From an uncultured Ruminococcus sp. (lineage in GTDB: Bacteria > Bacillota > Clostridia > Oscillospirales > Ruminococcaceae), in the NCBI GenBank assembly GCA_937901485.1, contig CALGTT010000456.1:1-11801 (forward strand): a stretch of DNA of 11,801 bases, given 5' to 3'. Below the pieces are notes generated by a model. The model was given only the letters and a program-made list of their open reading frames with translations. It ran no database searches and had not been told where the DNA came from. A program made the translations under genes and the position numbers. Of the stretch, positions 5,466-11,801 are shown piece by piece; the stretch's first letter is position 1; each line of letters begins with the position of its first letter.

Positions 5466-6299
5466 ATGGCAATTAAGAGCTACAAGCCCACGACTCCGTC
5501 CCGCCGTCAGATGACAGTCACAGATTATTCTGGTCTGAGCAAGACTGGCCCGGAGAAGAGCTTGCTGGAGCCGATGAAGAAGAAGAGCGGCCGCAACAGC
5601 TATGGCCGTATTACCGTTCGTCACAGAGGCGGCGGAAACAGAACAAAGTACCGTGTAATCGATTTCAAGCGTGACAAGGAAGCAATGAATGCTACTGTTA
5701 TGACTCTGGAATACGATCCGAACAGAAGCGCATTTATTGCACTGGTTCAGTACGAAGATGGCGAAAAGCGTTACATCCTCGCACCGCACGGTCTGAAGGT
5801 TGGCGACGTTGTAAGAGCTGGCGCAGATGCAGACATCAAGCCCGGCAACGCACTGAAGCTCGCTGACATCCCGGTTGGTACTTTCATCCACGCAATTGAG
5901 CTGTATCCCGGCAAGGGTGCACAGCTGGTTAGATCCGCTGGCAACATGGCTCAGCTGATGGGTAAGGAAGGCGCATATGCACTGATCCGTCTCCCCAGCG
6001 GCGAAATGAGAAAGGTGCCGATCAATTGTAAGGCATCCATCGGTCAGGTATCCAACATCGACCATGAGAACGTAAACTACGGTAAGGCCGGCAGAAAGCG
6101 TCACATGGGCTGGAGACCGACAGTAAGAGGTTCTGTAATGAACCCGTGCGATCACCCGCACGGTGGTGGTGAGGGCAAGTCCCCGATCGGCCGTCCCGGC
6201 CCTGTAACACCTTGGGGCAAGCCTGCTCTGGGTTACAAGACAAGAAAGGCACATCACCGCACAGACAAGTATATCGTAAAGCGTCGTAACGGTAAGTAA
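5466..6299 (+). CDS. rplB: 50S ribosomal protein L2
   Basis: The 277-residue product covers the whole L2 family: the N-terminal MAIKSYKPTTPSRRQMTV, the RNA-binding OB-like domain (GRITVRHRGGGNRTKYRVIDF), the SH3-like domain, and the C-terminal NPCDHPHGGGEGK loop (from Asn226), which places the conserved histidine near the peptidyl-transferase centre and inter-subunit bridge. Most bacteria have NPVDHPHGG, so Cys228 in place of valine is a small deviation. AAGGAG about 9 nt upstream sets the ATG. L2 is essential for subunit association and is encoded between L23 and S19, as in other Firmicutes. Confidence 0.98.
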   Translation: MAIKSYKPTTPSRRQMTVTDYSGLSKTGPEKSLLEPMKKKSGRNSYGRITVRHRGGGNRTKYRVIDFKRDKEAMNATVMTLEYDPNRSAFIALVQYEDGEKRYILAPHGLKVGDVVRAGADADIKPGNALKLADIPVGTFIHAIELYPGKGAQLVRSAGNMAQLMGKEGAYALIRLPSGEMRKVPINCKASIGQVSNIDHENVNYGKAGRKRHMGWRPTVRGSVMNPCDHPHGGGEGKSPIGRPGPVTPWGKPALGYKTRKAHHRTDKYIVKRRNGK

Positions 6300-6320
6300 T
6301 CGGAAAGGAGGAACCGCATT

Positions 6321-6605
6321 ATGAGCAGAAGTATTAAAAAAGGACCTTATGTGCAGGAGGTACTCCTGAAGCGCGTTATGGCAATGAACGAGGCAGGAGA
6401 GAAGAAGGTGCTCAAAACCTGGAGCCGTTCTTCCACGATCTTCCCGGACTTCGTTGGACACACCTTTGCAGTACATGACGGCAGAAAGCATGTGCCGGTA
6501 TATGTAACAGAGGATATGGTTGGTCACAAGCTCGGCGAGTTTGCACCGACAAGAACTTACAAGGGCCACGCAGGCTCCAAGACATCCAACAACGGTAAGA
6601 AGTAA
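6321..6605 (+). CDS. rpsS: 30S ribosomal protein S19
   Basis: The 94-residue product is a complete S19, a protein of the 30S head that contacts S13 and the A-site finger bridge. Recognisable parts are MSRSIKKGPYV at the start, KTWSRSSTIFPDFVGHTFAVHDGRKHVPVYV in two conserved blocks (33-62), and LGEFAPTRTYKGHAG near the end. AAAGGAGG at 6304-6311 lies nine nt before the ATG. Spacing to rplV is 20 nt. Confidence 0.98.
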   Translation: MSRSIKKGPYVQEVLLKRVMAMNEAGEKKVLKTWSRSSTIFPDFVGHTFAVHDGRKHVPVYVTEDMVGHKLGEFAPTRTYKGHAGSKTSNNGKK

Positions 6606-6625
6606 TAGCGGAAGGAGGAACTACA

Positions 6626-6961
6626 ATGGAAGCAAGAGCATATCTGAGAAACGTCCGCATTTCTCCCCGTAAGGTGCAGATCGTGCTGGACCTGATCAGA
6701 AACAAGCCTACAGATGTAGCACTGGCAACGCTTCGCCTCACACCGAAGGCAGCAAGTCCGATTCTGGAAAAGCTTTTGAAGTCCGCTATTGCAAATGCAG
6801 ACAACAATCACAACATGAATAAGGATAACCTTTATGTTGCTGAGTGCTTTGTGACACCCGGTCCGATTATGAAGCGTGTAATGCCCAGAGCACAGGGTAG
6901 AGCATTCCGGATTATGAAGAGAACATCGCACATCACAATCGTGCTGAGAGAAAAAGACTAA
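6626..6961 (+). CDS. rplV: 50S ribosomal protein L22
   Basis: The 111-residue product is L22. The N-terminal LRNVRISPRKVQIVLDLIRN and the C-terminal beta-hairpin are both present; the hairpin reaches into the exit tunnel at the site linked to macrolide response (MPRAQGRAFRIMKRTSHITI, about 87-106). Residues before this motif read GPIMKRVMPRAQGR, where many bacteria have KRFRPRAQGR, a mild change at the hairpin base. GGAAGGAGG lies just upstream of the ATG, and rpsC follows after 19 nt. Confidence 0.98.
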   Translation: MEARAYLRNVRISPRKVQIVLDLIRNKPTDVALATLRLTPKAASPILEKLLKSAIANADNNHNMNKDNLYVAECFVTPGPIMKRVMPRAQGRAFRIMKRTSHITIVLREKD

Positions 6962-6980
6962 TCCCAAGGAGGTTAAGTAG

Positions 6981-7769
6981 ATGGGCCAGAAGGTAAATCC
7001 GCACGGTCTCCGTGTCGGCGTTATTAAAGATTGGGATTCTCGTTGGTATGCCAAGAAGGCAGACTTCGGCGATACACTGGTTGAAGACTACAACGTGCGT
7101 AACTACATCCTGAAGACTCTGAAGGCAGCAGGTGTACCGCGTGTAGAGATCGAGCGTTTCGCTGAGGACAAGGTAAGAATCCACATTCACTGCGCTAAGC
7201 CTGGTATCGTAATCGGCAGAGGCGGTGCAGAGATCGAAAAGCTGCGCGTACAGCTTGAGAAGATGATGAACAAGAGTGTTGCAATCAACATTCTGGAAGT
7301 AAAGCAGCCCGATCTGGATGCACAGCTGGTTGCTGAGAGAATTGCACTGGATCTGGAGAACAGAGTATCCTTCCGCCGTGCAATGAAGCAGTGCATCGGC
7401 AGAGCAATGCGTCTGAATGCAAAGGGCATCAAGACCATGGTAAGCGGCAGACTGGGCGGTGCAGAAATCGCACGTTCTGAGAGCTACCATGAGGGTACTA
7501 TCCCGCTGCAGACCATCCGTGCTGATATTGACTATGGTTTTGCTGAGGCAGACACCACATACGGCAAGCTCGGCGTTAAGGTATGGATCTACAAGGGTGA
7601 GGTTCTGAAGGGCGATGCTGCAAAGGCAGCTGCAATGAGAGAGAAGAACGACAAGAAGCGCAGAACTGACAGACCTGACAGAAAGCGCGGCGACCGTCGT
7701 GATAACCGTGATAACAAGCGTCCGTTCAACAGAGATCGTGCGCCGAGAAGAGAGGGAGGTAACAAGTAA
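6981..7769 (+). CDS. rpsC: 30S ribosomal protein S3 with long basic C-terminal tail
   Basis: The 262-residue product begins with the S3 signature MGQKVNPHGLRVGVIKDWDSRWYA (1-24). It contains a type II KH domain with the GRGG loop (79-82, in GIVIGRGGAEIEKL) and ends its folded part with YGKLGVKVWIYKGEVL. S3 lines the mRNA entry channel and has helicase activity together with S4 and S5. Common lengths are about 220-235 residues. Here about 42 extra residues (221-262) form a tail made almost wholly of Arg, Lys, Asp and Asn, probably disordered and near the mRNA entry site. The stop overlaps the rplP start by one base (TAATG). Confidence 0.98.
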   Translation: MGQKVNPHGLRVGVIKDWDSRWYAKKADFGDTLVEDYNVRNYILKTLKAAGVPRVEIERFAEDKVRIHIHCAKPGIVIGRGGAEIEKLRVQLEKMMNKSVAINILEVKQPDLDAQLVAERIALDLENRVSFRRAMKQCIGRAMRLNAKGIKTMVSGRLGGAEIARSESYHEGTIPLQTIRADIDYGFAEADTTYGKLGVKVWIYKGEVLKGDAAKAAAMREKNDKKRRTDRPDRKRGDRRDNRDNKRPFNRDRAPRREGGNK

Positions 7770-8182
7770 TGCTGCTTCCGAAGAGAGTAAAGTACCGTCG
7801 CGTGCACAGAGGCCGTCTGACGGGTAAGGCATACAGAGGTAATACCGTAGCATACGGTGATTTCGGTCTGCAGGCACTTGAGCCGGCATGGATCACATCC
7901 AACCAGATCGAGTCCGCCCGTATCGCAATGACACGTTATATCAAGAGAGGCGGTCAGGTTTGGATTAAGATTTTCCCTGACAAGCCGATCACAGAGAAGC
8001 CTGCTGAAACACGAATGGGTTCCGGTAAGGGTTCTCCTGAGTACTGGGTAGCTGTTGTAAAGCCGGGCAGAATTCTGTTCGAGATCAAGGGCGTACCGGA
8101 GGAGACCGCAAGAGAGGCTATGCGTCTCGCAATGCACAAGCTGCCGATCAAGTGCAAGTTTGTGACTAAGGAAGAACAGTAA
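7769..8182 (+). CDS. rplP: 50S ribosomal protein L16
   Basis: A complete L16 of 137 residues. It is the late-assembling 50S protein that helps position A- and P-site tRNA. The start MLLPKRVKYRRVHRG, the block LQALEPAWITSNQIESARIAMTR (34-56), KIFPDKPITEKPAETRMGSGKG and the run WVAVVKPGRILFEIKGV are all typical. The ATG overlaps the rpsC stop codon, and a GGGAGG sequence sits about 9 nt upstream inside rpsC. rpmC follows 14 nt after the stop. Confidence 0.98.
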   Translation: MLLPKRVKYRRVHRGRLTGKAYRGNTVAYGDFGLQALEPAWITSNQIESARIAMTRYIKRGGQVWIKIFPDKPITEKPAETRMGSGKGSPEYWVAVVKPGRILFEIKGVPEETAREAMRLAMHKLPIKCKFVTKEEQ

Positions 8183-8196
8183 GGAGGGGAGTCGTC

Positions 8197-8391
8197 ATGA
8201 AAGCAACAGAAATCAGAGAGATGACTGTCGATGAGATGAATCAGAAGCTTGTCAGCCTGAAGGAAGAGCTTTTCGCGCTCCGCTTCCAGCTTGCAGTAAA
8301 CCAGCTGGATAACACTGCAAAGGTAAAGGCTGTCAAGAAGGACATTGCACGCGTTAAGACCTGCCTGCGTGAAGCAGAGAACGCAAAGTAA
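8197..8391 (+). CDS. rpmC: 50S ribosomal protein L29
   Basis: A 64-residue helical-hairpin protein typical of L29. The first helix contains EIREMTVDEMNQKLVSLKEEL, with the conserved FALRFQLAVNQLDNTAKVK turn (31-49) and the second helix KKDIARVKTCL. L29 sits at the tunnel exit beside L23. AAGGAGGGG 8-9 nt upstream sets the ATG. The position between L16 and S17 is the standard one. Confidence 0.97.
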   Translation: MKATEIREMTVDEMNQKLVSLKEELFALRFQLAVNQLDNTAKVKAVKKDIARVKTCLREAENAK

Positions 8392-8408
8392 GATAGGAGG
8401 AAAACGCT

Positions 8409-8666
8409 GTGGCTGAAAGAAATCTCAGAAAGACAAGAACCGGTATGGTTGTCAGCGACAAGATGGATAAGACCGTCGTTGTTGCAATTGCAGATAACGT
8501 AAAGCATCCGCTGTACAAGAAGATCATCAAGAGAACCGTTCGTCTGAAGGCTCACGATGAGAACAACGAGTGCAGAGTAGGCGACCGTGTAGCGGTTATG
8601 GAAACACGCCCCCTGTCCAAGGATAAGAGATGGCGTGTAGTCAACATCATTGAAAAGGCTAAGTAA
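8409..8666 (+). CDS. rpsQ: 30S ribosomal protein S17 (GTG start)
   Basis: The 85-residue product is S17, an early 30S assembly protein with an OB fold. Motifs: RKTRTGMVVSDKMDKTVVV (7-25), HPLYKKIIKRTVRLKAHDE and the RPLSKDKRWRVV block. Translation starts at GTG 8409, not ATG. AGGAGG at 8395-8400 is eight nt upstream, and no in-frame ATG lies near it before residue 13. A 54-nt gap containing a hairpin follows. Confidence 0.97.
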   Translation: MAERNLRKTRTGMVVSDKMDKTVVVAIADNVKHPLYKKIIKRTVRLKAHDENNECRVGDRVAVMETRPLSKDKRWRVVNIIEKAK

Positions 8667-8681
8667 GATTTAAAGCGACAT

Positions 8682-8704
8682 GGAAACTGTGAATAATGGT
8701 TTCC
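8682..8704 (+). other. hairpin in the rpsQ-rplN spacer
   Basis: GGAAACT (8682-8688) can pair with GGTTTCC (8698-8704, one G-U pair) around a 9-nt AT-rich loop, 16 nt before the rplN start and just ahead of its ribosome-binding site. No T-tract follows. In E. coli the S10 and spc operons are separate and the second begins at rplN, so this gap marks that boundary. No convincing promoter was seen in it. Confidence 0.4.
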
Positions 8705-8720
8705 GAGAGGAGGAACGCAC

Positions 8721-9089
8721 ATGATTCAGATGCAGTCTTACCTGAAGGTTGCGGACAACACCGGCGCAAAAGAGCTGATGTGTATCAGAGTACTGGGCGG
8801 TACACGCAGAAGATATGCCAACATCGGTGATGTTGTCGTAGCATCAGTAAAGAAAGCAACACCCGGCGGCGTGGTAAAGAAGGGCGATGTTGTTAAGGCA
8901 GTTATCGTTCGCTCCGCAAAGGGTCTGAGAAGAGAAGACGGCACATACATTCGTTTTGACGAGAATGCTGCTGTTATCATTAAGGAAGACAAGAACCCGA
9001 GAGGTACTCGTATCTTCGGGCCGGTAGCAAGAGAGCTGAGAGATAAGGAATATATGAAGATCCTGAGCCTTGCTCCGGAAGTACTGTAA
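8721..9089 (+). CDS. rplN: 50S ribosomal protein L14
   Basis: A complete 122-residue L14, a protein at the subunit interface that also binds the silencing factor RsfS in other bacteria. The start MIQMQSYLKVADNTGAKELMCIRVLGG (1-27) and the blocks VKKGDVVKAVIVR, IRFDENAAVII and PRGTRIFGPVARELR are canonical. GAGGAGG about 9 nt upstream sets the ATG. rplX follows 13 nt after the stop. Confidence 0.98.
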   Translation: MIQMQSYLKVADNTGAKELMCIRVLGGTRRRYANIGDVVVASVKKATPGGVVKKGDVVKAVIVRSAKGLRREDGTYIRFDENAAVIIKEDKNPRGTRIFGPVARELRDKEYMKILSLAPEVL

Positions 9090-9102
9090 TGGAGGTGTCG
9101 AG

Positions 9103-9453
9103 ATGAATAATAAGGTTCATGTAAAAACCGGTGACACCGTAGTACTGCTGACTGGCAAGTACGAATACAAGTTCAAGGACAACAAGGACAAGGACCGTCT
9201 GACAGGCAAGGTTCTGGAAGTAAGCCCGAAGGAGGGCAAGGTAATTGTTGAAGGCTTCAACATGATCACAAAGCATGTAAAGCCCACAGCAATGGGTCAG
9301 TCCGGCAGCGTTGTAAGAGCAGAAGCTCCGATCTACGCTTGCAAGGTACAGCTCGTTTGCCCGAAGTGCGGCAAGCCCACAAGAGTTGGTCACACAATTG
9401 AGGACGGCAAGAAGCTGCGTGTCTGCAAGAAGTGCGGCAAGTCTTTCGAATAA
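9103..9453 (+). CDS. rplX: 50S ribosomal protein L24 with zinc ribbon and KOW-loop insertion
   Basis: The start is ATG 9103 (MNNKVHVKTGDTVV), with GGAGG at 9091-9095. A longer reading from 9070 would overlap rplN and is rejected. The product has 116 residues. L24 initiates 50S assembly. The KOW domain is clear (GKVLEVSPKEGKVIVEG, 35-51, then NMITKHVKP), but the usual short turn after the first strand is replaced by an insertion of about 10 residues rich in Lys, Asp and Tyr (about 19-31). The C-terminal half carries a four-cysteine zinc ribbon: Cys86 and Cys89 (CPKC) with Cys108 and Cys111 (CKKC), in place of the cysteine-free end found in E. coli or B. subtilis. Confidence 0.96.
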   Translation: MNNKVHVKTGDTVVLLTGKYEYKFKDNKDKDRLTGKVLEVSPKEGKVIVEGFNMITKHVKPTAMGQSGSVVRAEAPIYACKVQLVCPKCGKPTRVGHTIEDGKKLRVCKKCGKSFE

Positions 9454-9471
9454 TGTAAAGGAGAAACGACA

Positions 9472-10011
9472 ATGGCAAGATTAAAGGAAATGTATGTCAG
9501 CACCGTTGCTCCCGCATTGATGCAGAAGTTCGGATACAAGAGCGTAATGCAGATTCCGAAGCTGGAAAAGGTAGTCATCAACGTTGGTGCCGGTGAGGCA
9601 AAGGATAACTCCAAGGTAATTGATGCGATCATGAACGATCTGGCGATCATCACAGGTCAGAAGCCGATCGTATGCCGCGCAAAGAAGTCCGTAGCGAACT
9701 TCAAGCTGCGTGAGGGTATGCCGATCGGTGTTAAGGTAACACTTCGTGGTGAGAGAATGTATGATTTCGTGGATAAGCTGTTCAACGTAGCTTTCCCGCG
9801 TGTTCGTGACTTCAGAGGAATCAATGGTAATTCCTTTGACGGCAAGGGCAACTATTCCACAGGCATCAAGGAGCAGCTGATCTTCCCTGAGATCGAGTAT
9901 GACAAGATCGACAAGGTAAGAGGTATGGACATCAACTTCATCACAACTGCTGAAACCGACGAAGAGGCTAAGGAACTGCTCAAGCTCCTGGGCGCACCGT
10001 TCGCTGGTTAA
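9472..10011 (+). CDS. rplE: 50S ribosomal protein L5
   Basis: The 179-residue product matches L5, which binds 5S rRNA and contacts P-site tRNA and S13. Landmarks: IPKLEKVVINVGAGEA (28-43), the RAKKSVANFKLREGMPIGVKVTLRG block, FPRVRDFRGI, and the FPEIEYDKIDKVRGMDI segment. The ATG at 9472 has AAAGGAG about 8 nt upstream. Order L24-L5-S14 is standard. Confidence 0.98.
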   Translation: MARLKEMYVSTVAPALMQKFGYKSVMQIPKLEKVVINVGAGEAKDNSKVIDAIMNDLAIITGQKPIVCRAKKSVANFKLREGMPIGVKVTLRGERMYDFVDKLFNVAFPRVRDFRGINGNSFDGKGNYSTGIKEQLIFPEIEYDKIDKVRGMDINFITTAETDEEAKELLKLLGAPFAG

Positions 10012-10025
10012 TAGGAGGAAATCAA

Positions 10026-10211
10026 ATGGCTAAGAAGGCAATGATTAACAAGCAGCAGAAGACACCGAAGTTCTCCACAAGAGCATACAGCAGATGCAAG
10101 ATCTGCGGCAGACCTCATGCGTATCTGAGAAAGTACGGCGTATGCCGTGTTTGCTTCAGAGAGCTGGCACATGATGGTCAGATTCCCGGTGTTAAGAAGG
10201 CAAGCTGGTAA
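10026..10211 (+). CDS. rpsN: 30S ribosomal protein S14, type Z (zinc form)
   Basis: A 61-residue short S14 of the zinc-binding kind, with Cys24, Cys27, Cys40 and Cys43 arranged CKIC and CRVC around GRPHAYLRKYG. The C-terminus GQIPGVKKASW is diagnostic. S14 packs in the 30S head with S3 and S10. Type Z is the usual S14 in the ribosomal operon of Gram-positive bacteria; a zinc-free paralogue, if any, would be elsewhere. TAGGAGG lies about 6-8 nt before the ATG. Confidence 0.98.
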   Translation: MAKKAMINKQQKTPKFSTRAYSRCKICGRPHAYLRKYGVCRVCFRELAHDGQIPGVKKASW

Positions 10212-10234
10212 AATAGTAGAAGGAGGTCATTGGC

Positions 10235-10633
10235 ATGCAAATTTCTGATACAATCGCAGATCTGCTCACAAGAATCCGTAATGCAAGCACTGCGAAGCAC
10301 GCCACGGTTGACATTCCCGCATCCAACGTGAAGAAGGCTATCACACAGATCCTCTCTGACGAGGGTTATATCAAGGGCTTCCAGATCGTTGATGACGGTA
10401 AGCAGGGCATTATCAGAGTTACTCTGAAGTATACAGACAGCAGAACTCCGGTAATCACAGGCTTACGCAGAGTGTCCAAGCCGGGTCTGCGTATTTATTC
10501 AAGCTGTGAGGATATGCCGAAGGTTCGTAAGGGCCTGGGCATTGCAATCGTTTCCACATCTAAGGGTATCATGACCGACAAGAAGGCTCGCGAGCTGAAT
10601 GTCGGCGGTGAAGTACTCGCATACATTTGGTAA
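10235..10633 (+). CDS. rpsH: 30S ribosomal protein S8
   Basis: A complete S8 of 132 residues that binds the central domain of 16S rRNA. Landmarks: ISDTIADLLTRIRNAS (3-18), VDIPASNVKKAI, the LKYTDSRTPVI strand, RRVSKPGLRIY, and the C-terminal GIAIVSTSKGIMTDKKAR with GGEVLAYIW. In E. coli S8 is the repressor of the spc operon. No clear copy of its helix-21-like target was identified by eye at rplN-rplE here. AAGGAGGT at 10220-10227 lies seven nt before the ATG. Confidence 0.98.
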   Translation: MQISDTIADLLTRIRNASTAKHATVDIPASNVKKAITQILSDEGYIKGFQIVDDGKQGIIRVTLKYTDSRTPVITGLRRVSKPGLRIYSSCEDMPKVRKGLGIAIVSTSKGIMTDKKARELNVGGEVLAYIW

Positions 10634-10646
10634 GGAGGACATCAAC

Positions 10647-11192
10647 ATGTCAAGAATTGGTAAAATGCCGATCGCTGTTCCTGCCGGAGTAGATGTAAAG
10701 ATTGCAGATAATCTGGTAACAGTAAAGGGACCGAAGGGTGAGCTGGCAAAGCAGTTCTCCAAGGAGCTGGCAATTGAAATGGACGGTGCAGTAATCACTG
10801 TAGCACGTCCTTCCGATGATAAGAAGCACAGATCCCTGCATGGTCTGACAAGAACACTGATCGCAAACATGATCGAGGGCGTAACCAACGGTTACTCCAA
10901 GACTCTGGAGATCGACGGTGTTGGTTACCGTTGCGCAAAGCAGGGCACAAATCTGGTGATGAACCTCGGTTACTCCCATCAGGTAATTATGCCGGAGATC
11001 GACGGTATCACAATCGACGTACCGCAGCCGAACAAGATCATCATCAACGGTATCGACAAGCAGAAGGTTGGTCAGTTCGCAGCTGAGGTTCGCGAGAAGA
11101 GACCGCCGGAGCCTTATAAGGGCAAGGGTATCCACTACCTCGGCGAGCATATCATCCGCAAGGAAGGTAAGGCCGGTAAGGGTAAGAAGTAA
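10647..11192 (+). CDS. rplF: 50S ribosomal protein L6
   Basis: The start is ATG 10647 (MSRIGKMPIAVPAGV), with AAGGAGG at 10632-10638; an upstream in-frame start at 10599 would run into rpsH and is rejected. The product has 181 residues. It has the two repeated L6 domains, with VTVKGPKGELAKQF in the first, and ends with the conserved REKRPPEPYKGKGIHYLGE (149-167) and a lysine-rich tail. L6 sits near the sarcin-ricin loop and the GTPase-factor site. Confidence 0.98.
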   Translation: MSRIGKMPIAVPAGVDVKIADNLVTVKGPKGELAKQFSKELAIEMDGAVITVARPSDDKKHRSLHGLTRTLIANMIEGVTNGYSKTLEIDGVGYRCAKQGTNLVMNLGYSHQVIMPEIDGITIDVPQPNKIIINGIDKQKVGQFAAEVREKRPPEPYKGKGIHYLGEHIIRKEGKAGKGKK

Positions 11193-11210
11193 GTAAAGGA
11201 GTGAAGGGCA

Positions 11211-11570
11211 ATGATTAAGAAGTTTGATAGCAATAAAGCCAGACTGAAAAGACATCGCCGTGTTCGCACGAAGATTTCCGGAACTCCTGAGGTTCCGCGT
11301 CTGTGTGTATTCCGCAGTGCAAAGCACATCTATGCACAGGTAATTGACGACGTGAACGGTGTAACACTGGCAAGTGCTTCGAGCATGGTTAAGGGCTTCG
11401 ACGCTAACGGCGGCAACGCTGAGGGCGCAAAGAAGGTCGGCGAGCTGGTAGCAAAGGCTGCTCTGGAAAAGGGTATCGAGGCTGTTGTATTTGACAGAGG
11501 CGGTTATCTGTACCACGGCAGAGTGCAAGCTCTGGCTGAGGCTGCTCGCGAGAACGGTCTGAAGTTCTAA
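11211..11570 (+). CDS. rplR: 50S ribosomal protein L18
   Basis: A complete L18 of 119 residues, which binds 5S rRNA together with L5. The N-terminal basic arm (RLKRHRRVRTKISGT), PRLCVFRSAKHIYAQVIDD (29-47) and the C-terminal FDRGGYLYHGRVQALAEAARENGLKF pattern are diagnostic. AAAGGAGTG just upstream of the ATG is the ribosome-binding site. rpsE begins 18 nt after the stop. Confidence 0.98.
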   Translation: MIKKFDSNKARLKRHRRVRTKISGTPEVPRLCVFRSAKHIYAQVIDDVNGVTLASASSMVKGFDANGGNAEGAKKVGELVAKAALEKGIEAVVFDRGGYLYHGRVQALAEAARENGLKF

Positions 11571-11588
11571 GAGAAGGAGGGAACACGA

Positions 11589-11801
11589 TTGGCTAATATT
11601 GATACAAAGGATATCGAGCTGGTTGAGAAGGTCGTAGCGATCAACCGTGTATCCAAAACCGTAAAGGGCGGACGTATTATGAAGTTCTCCGCACTGGTTG
11701 TTGTCGGTGACGGCAATGGCACAGTAGGCTTCGGTCTGGGCAAGTCCGGCGAAGTTCCGGATGCGATCCGCAAGGGCATCGAGGATGCCAAGAAGAACAT
11801 G
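11589..11801 (+). CDS. rpsE: 30S ribosomal protein S5, N-terminal part (TTG start; 3' end outside window)
   Basis: An open frame from TTG 11589 runs 71 codons to the right edge. It encodes the S5 N-terminal double-stranded RNA-binding domain: VEKVVAINRVSKTVKGGRIM (13-32), FSALVVVGDGNGTVGFGLGK and EVPDAIRKGIEDAKKNM. S5 works in decoding accuracy and mRNA unwinding, and the VKGGR loop is the region where spectinomycin-resistance changes occur in other bacteria; it looks wild type. AAGGAGGG (11574-11581) is seven nt before the TTG. The next in-frame ATG (11680) lies inside conserved sequence, so a TTG start is well supported. Confidence 0.95.
   Translation, partial: MANIDTKDIELVEKVVAINRVSKTVKGGRIMKFSALVVVGDGNGTVGFGLGKSGEVPDAIRKGIEDAKKNM

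Noticed and set aside
5400..6569. 389-codon open frame on the - strand across rplB and rpsS
   Set aside because: It mirrors the codon bias of highly expressed ribosomal-protein genes. The translation is Cys/Leu/Ser-rich with no recognisable domain. Similar - strand frames occur over most genes in this operon.
9070..9102. Upstream in-frame start for rplX
   Set aside because: It overlaps the end of rplN. The GGAGG at 9091-9095 points to the ATG at 9103, which matches the family N-terminus.
10599..10646. Upstream in-frame start for rplF
   Set aside because: It lies inside rpsH. AAGGAGG at 10632-10638 and the MSRIGK family start fix the ATG at 10647.
1..11801. Mobile elements, CRISPR arrays, tRNA or rRNA genes
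   Set aside because: No transposase or integrase, no repeat-spacer pattern, no tRNA cloverleaf and no rRNA sequence were seen on reading both strands.

Overview
The window carries the 5' two-thirds of a large ribosomal-protein operon (S10-spc type) from a Gram-positive bacterium. It is most likely a member of Clostridia, probably Oscillospiraceae/Ruminococcaceae. The reasons are gene order, strong AAGGAGG ribosome-binding sites before almost every gene, a short four-cysteine S14 (Z type), a zinc-ribbon L24, and a LysM/G5/M23 cell-wall peptidase upstream. Assignment below class is inference. All genes seen are on the + strand.

Left part (1-2935): the C-terminal piece of an RluA-family rRNA pseudouridine synthase; a 225-nt gap holding a weak terminator-like hairpin and a clear promoter; a membrane-anchored M23 metallopeptidase with LysM-like and G5 domains, whose likely start is 599; then a second promoter whose -35 box overlaps the peptidase stop codon, reading into a two-gene unit. 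That unit is a small unrecognised protein that looks frameshifted near its C-terminus, followed by a DUF4160 protein.

Middle (2936-3371): a 436-nt region without a credible gene. It holds a perfect 13-bp inverted repeat fused to a strong extended -10 promoter and a ~345-nt structured leader. The leader has a hairpin at its 5' end, further stem-loops, and a 15-bp hairpin followed by a T-rich tract. This looks like a transcription attenuator in front of rpsJ, and an alternative helix competes with the base of its stem. I do not recognise this leader as a described RNA family.

Right part (3372-11801): rpsJ-rplC-rplD-rplW-rplB-rpsS-rplV-rpsC-rplP-rpmC-rpsQ-rplN-rplX-rplE-rpsN-rpsH-rplF-rplR-rpsE (the last cut by the window edge). 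Genes are packed with 13-23 nt spacers or 1-nt TAATG overlaps. Three wider gaps contain hairpins: rpsJ-rplC (113 nt, three hairpins in a row, two capped by GAAA tetraloops), rplW-rplB (66 nt) and rpsQ-rplN (54 nt). The products are ribosomal proteins of both subunits, made in coordinated amounts from one transcript. The main novelty candidates are therefore regulatory RNA elements (the rpsJ leader and the rpsJ-rplC spacer), not new proteins.
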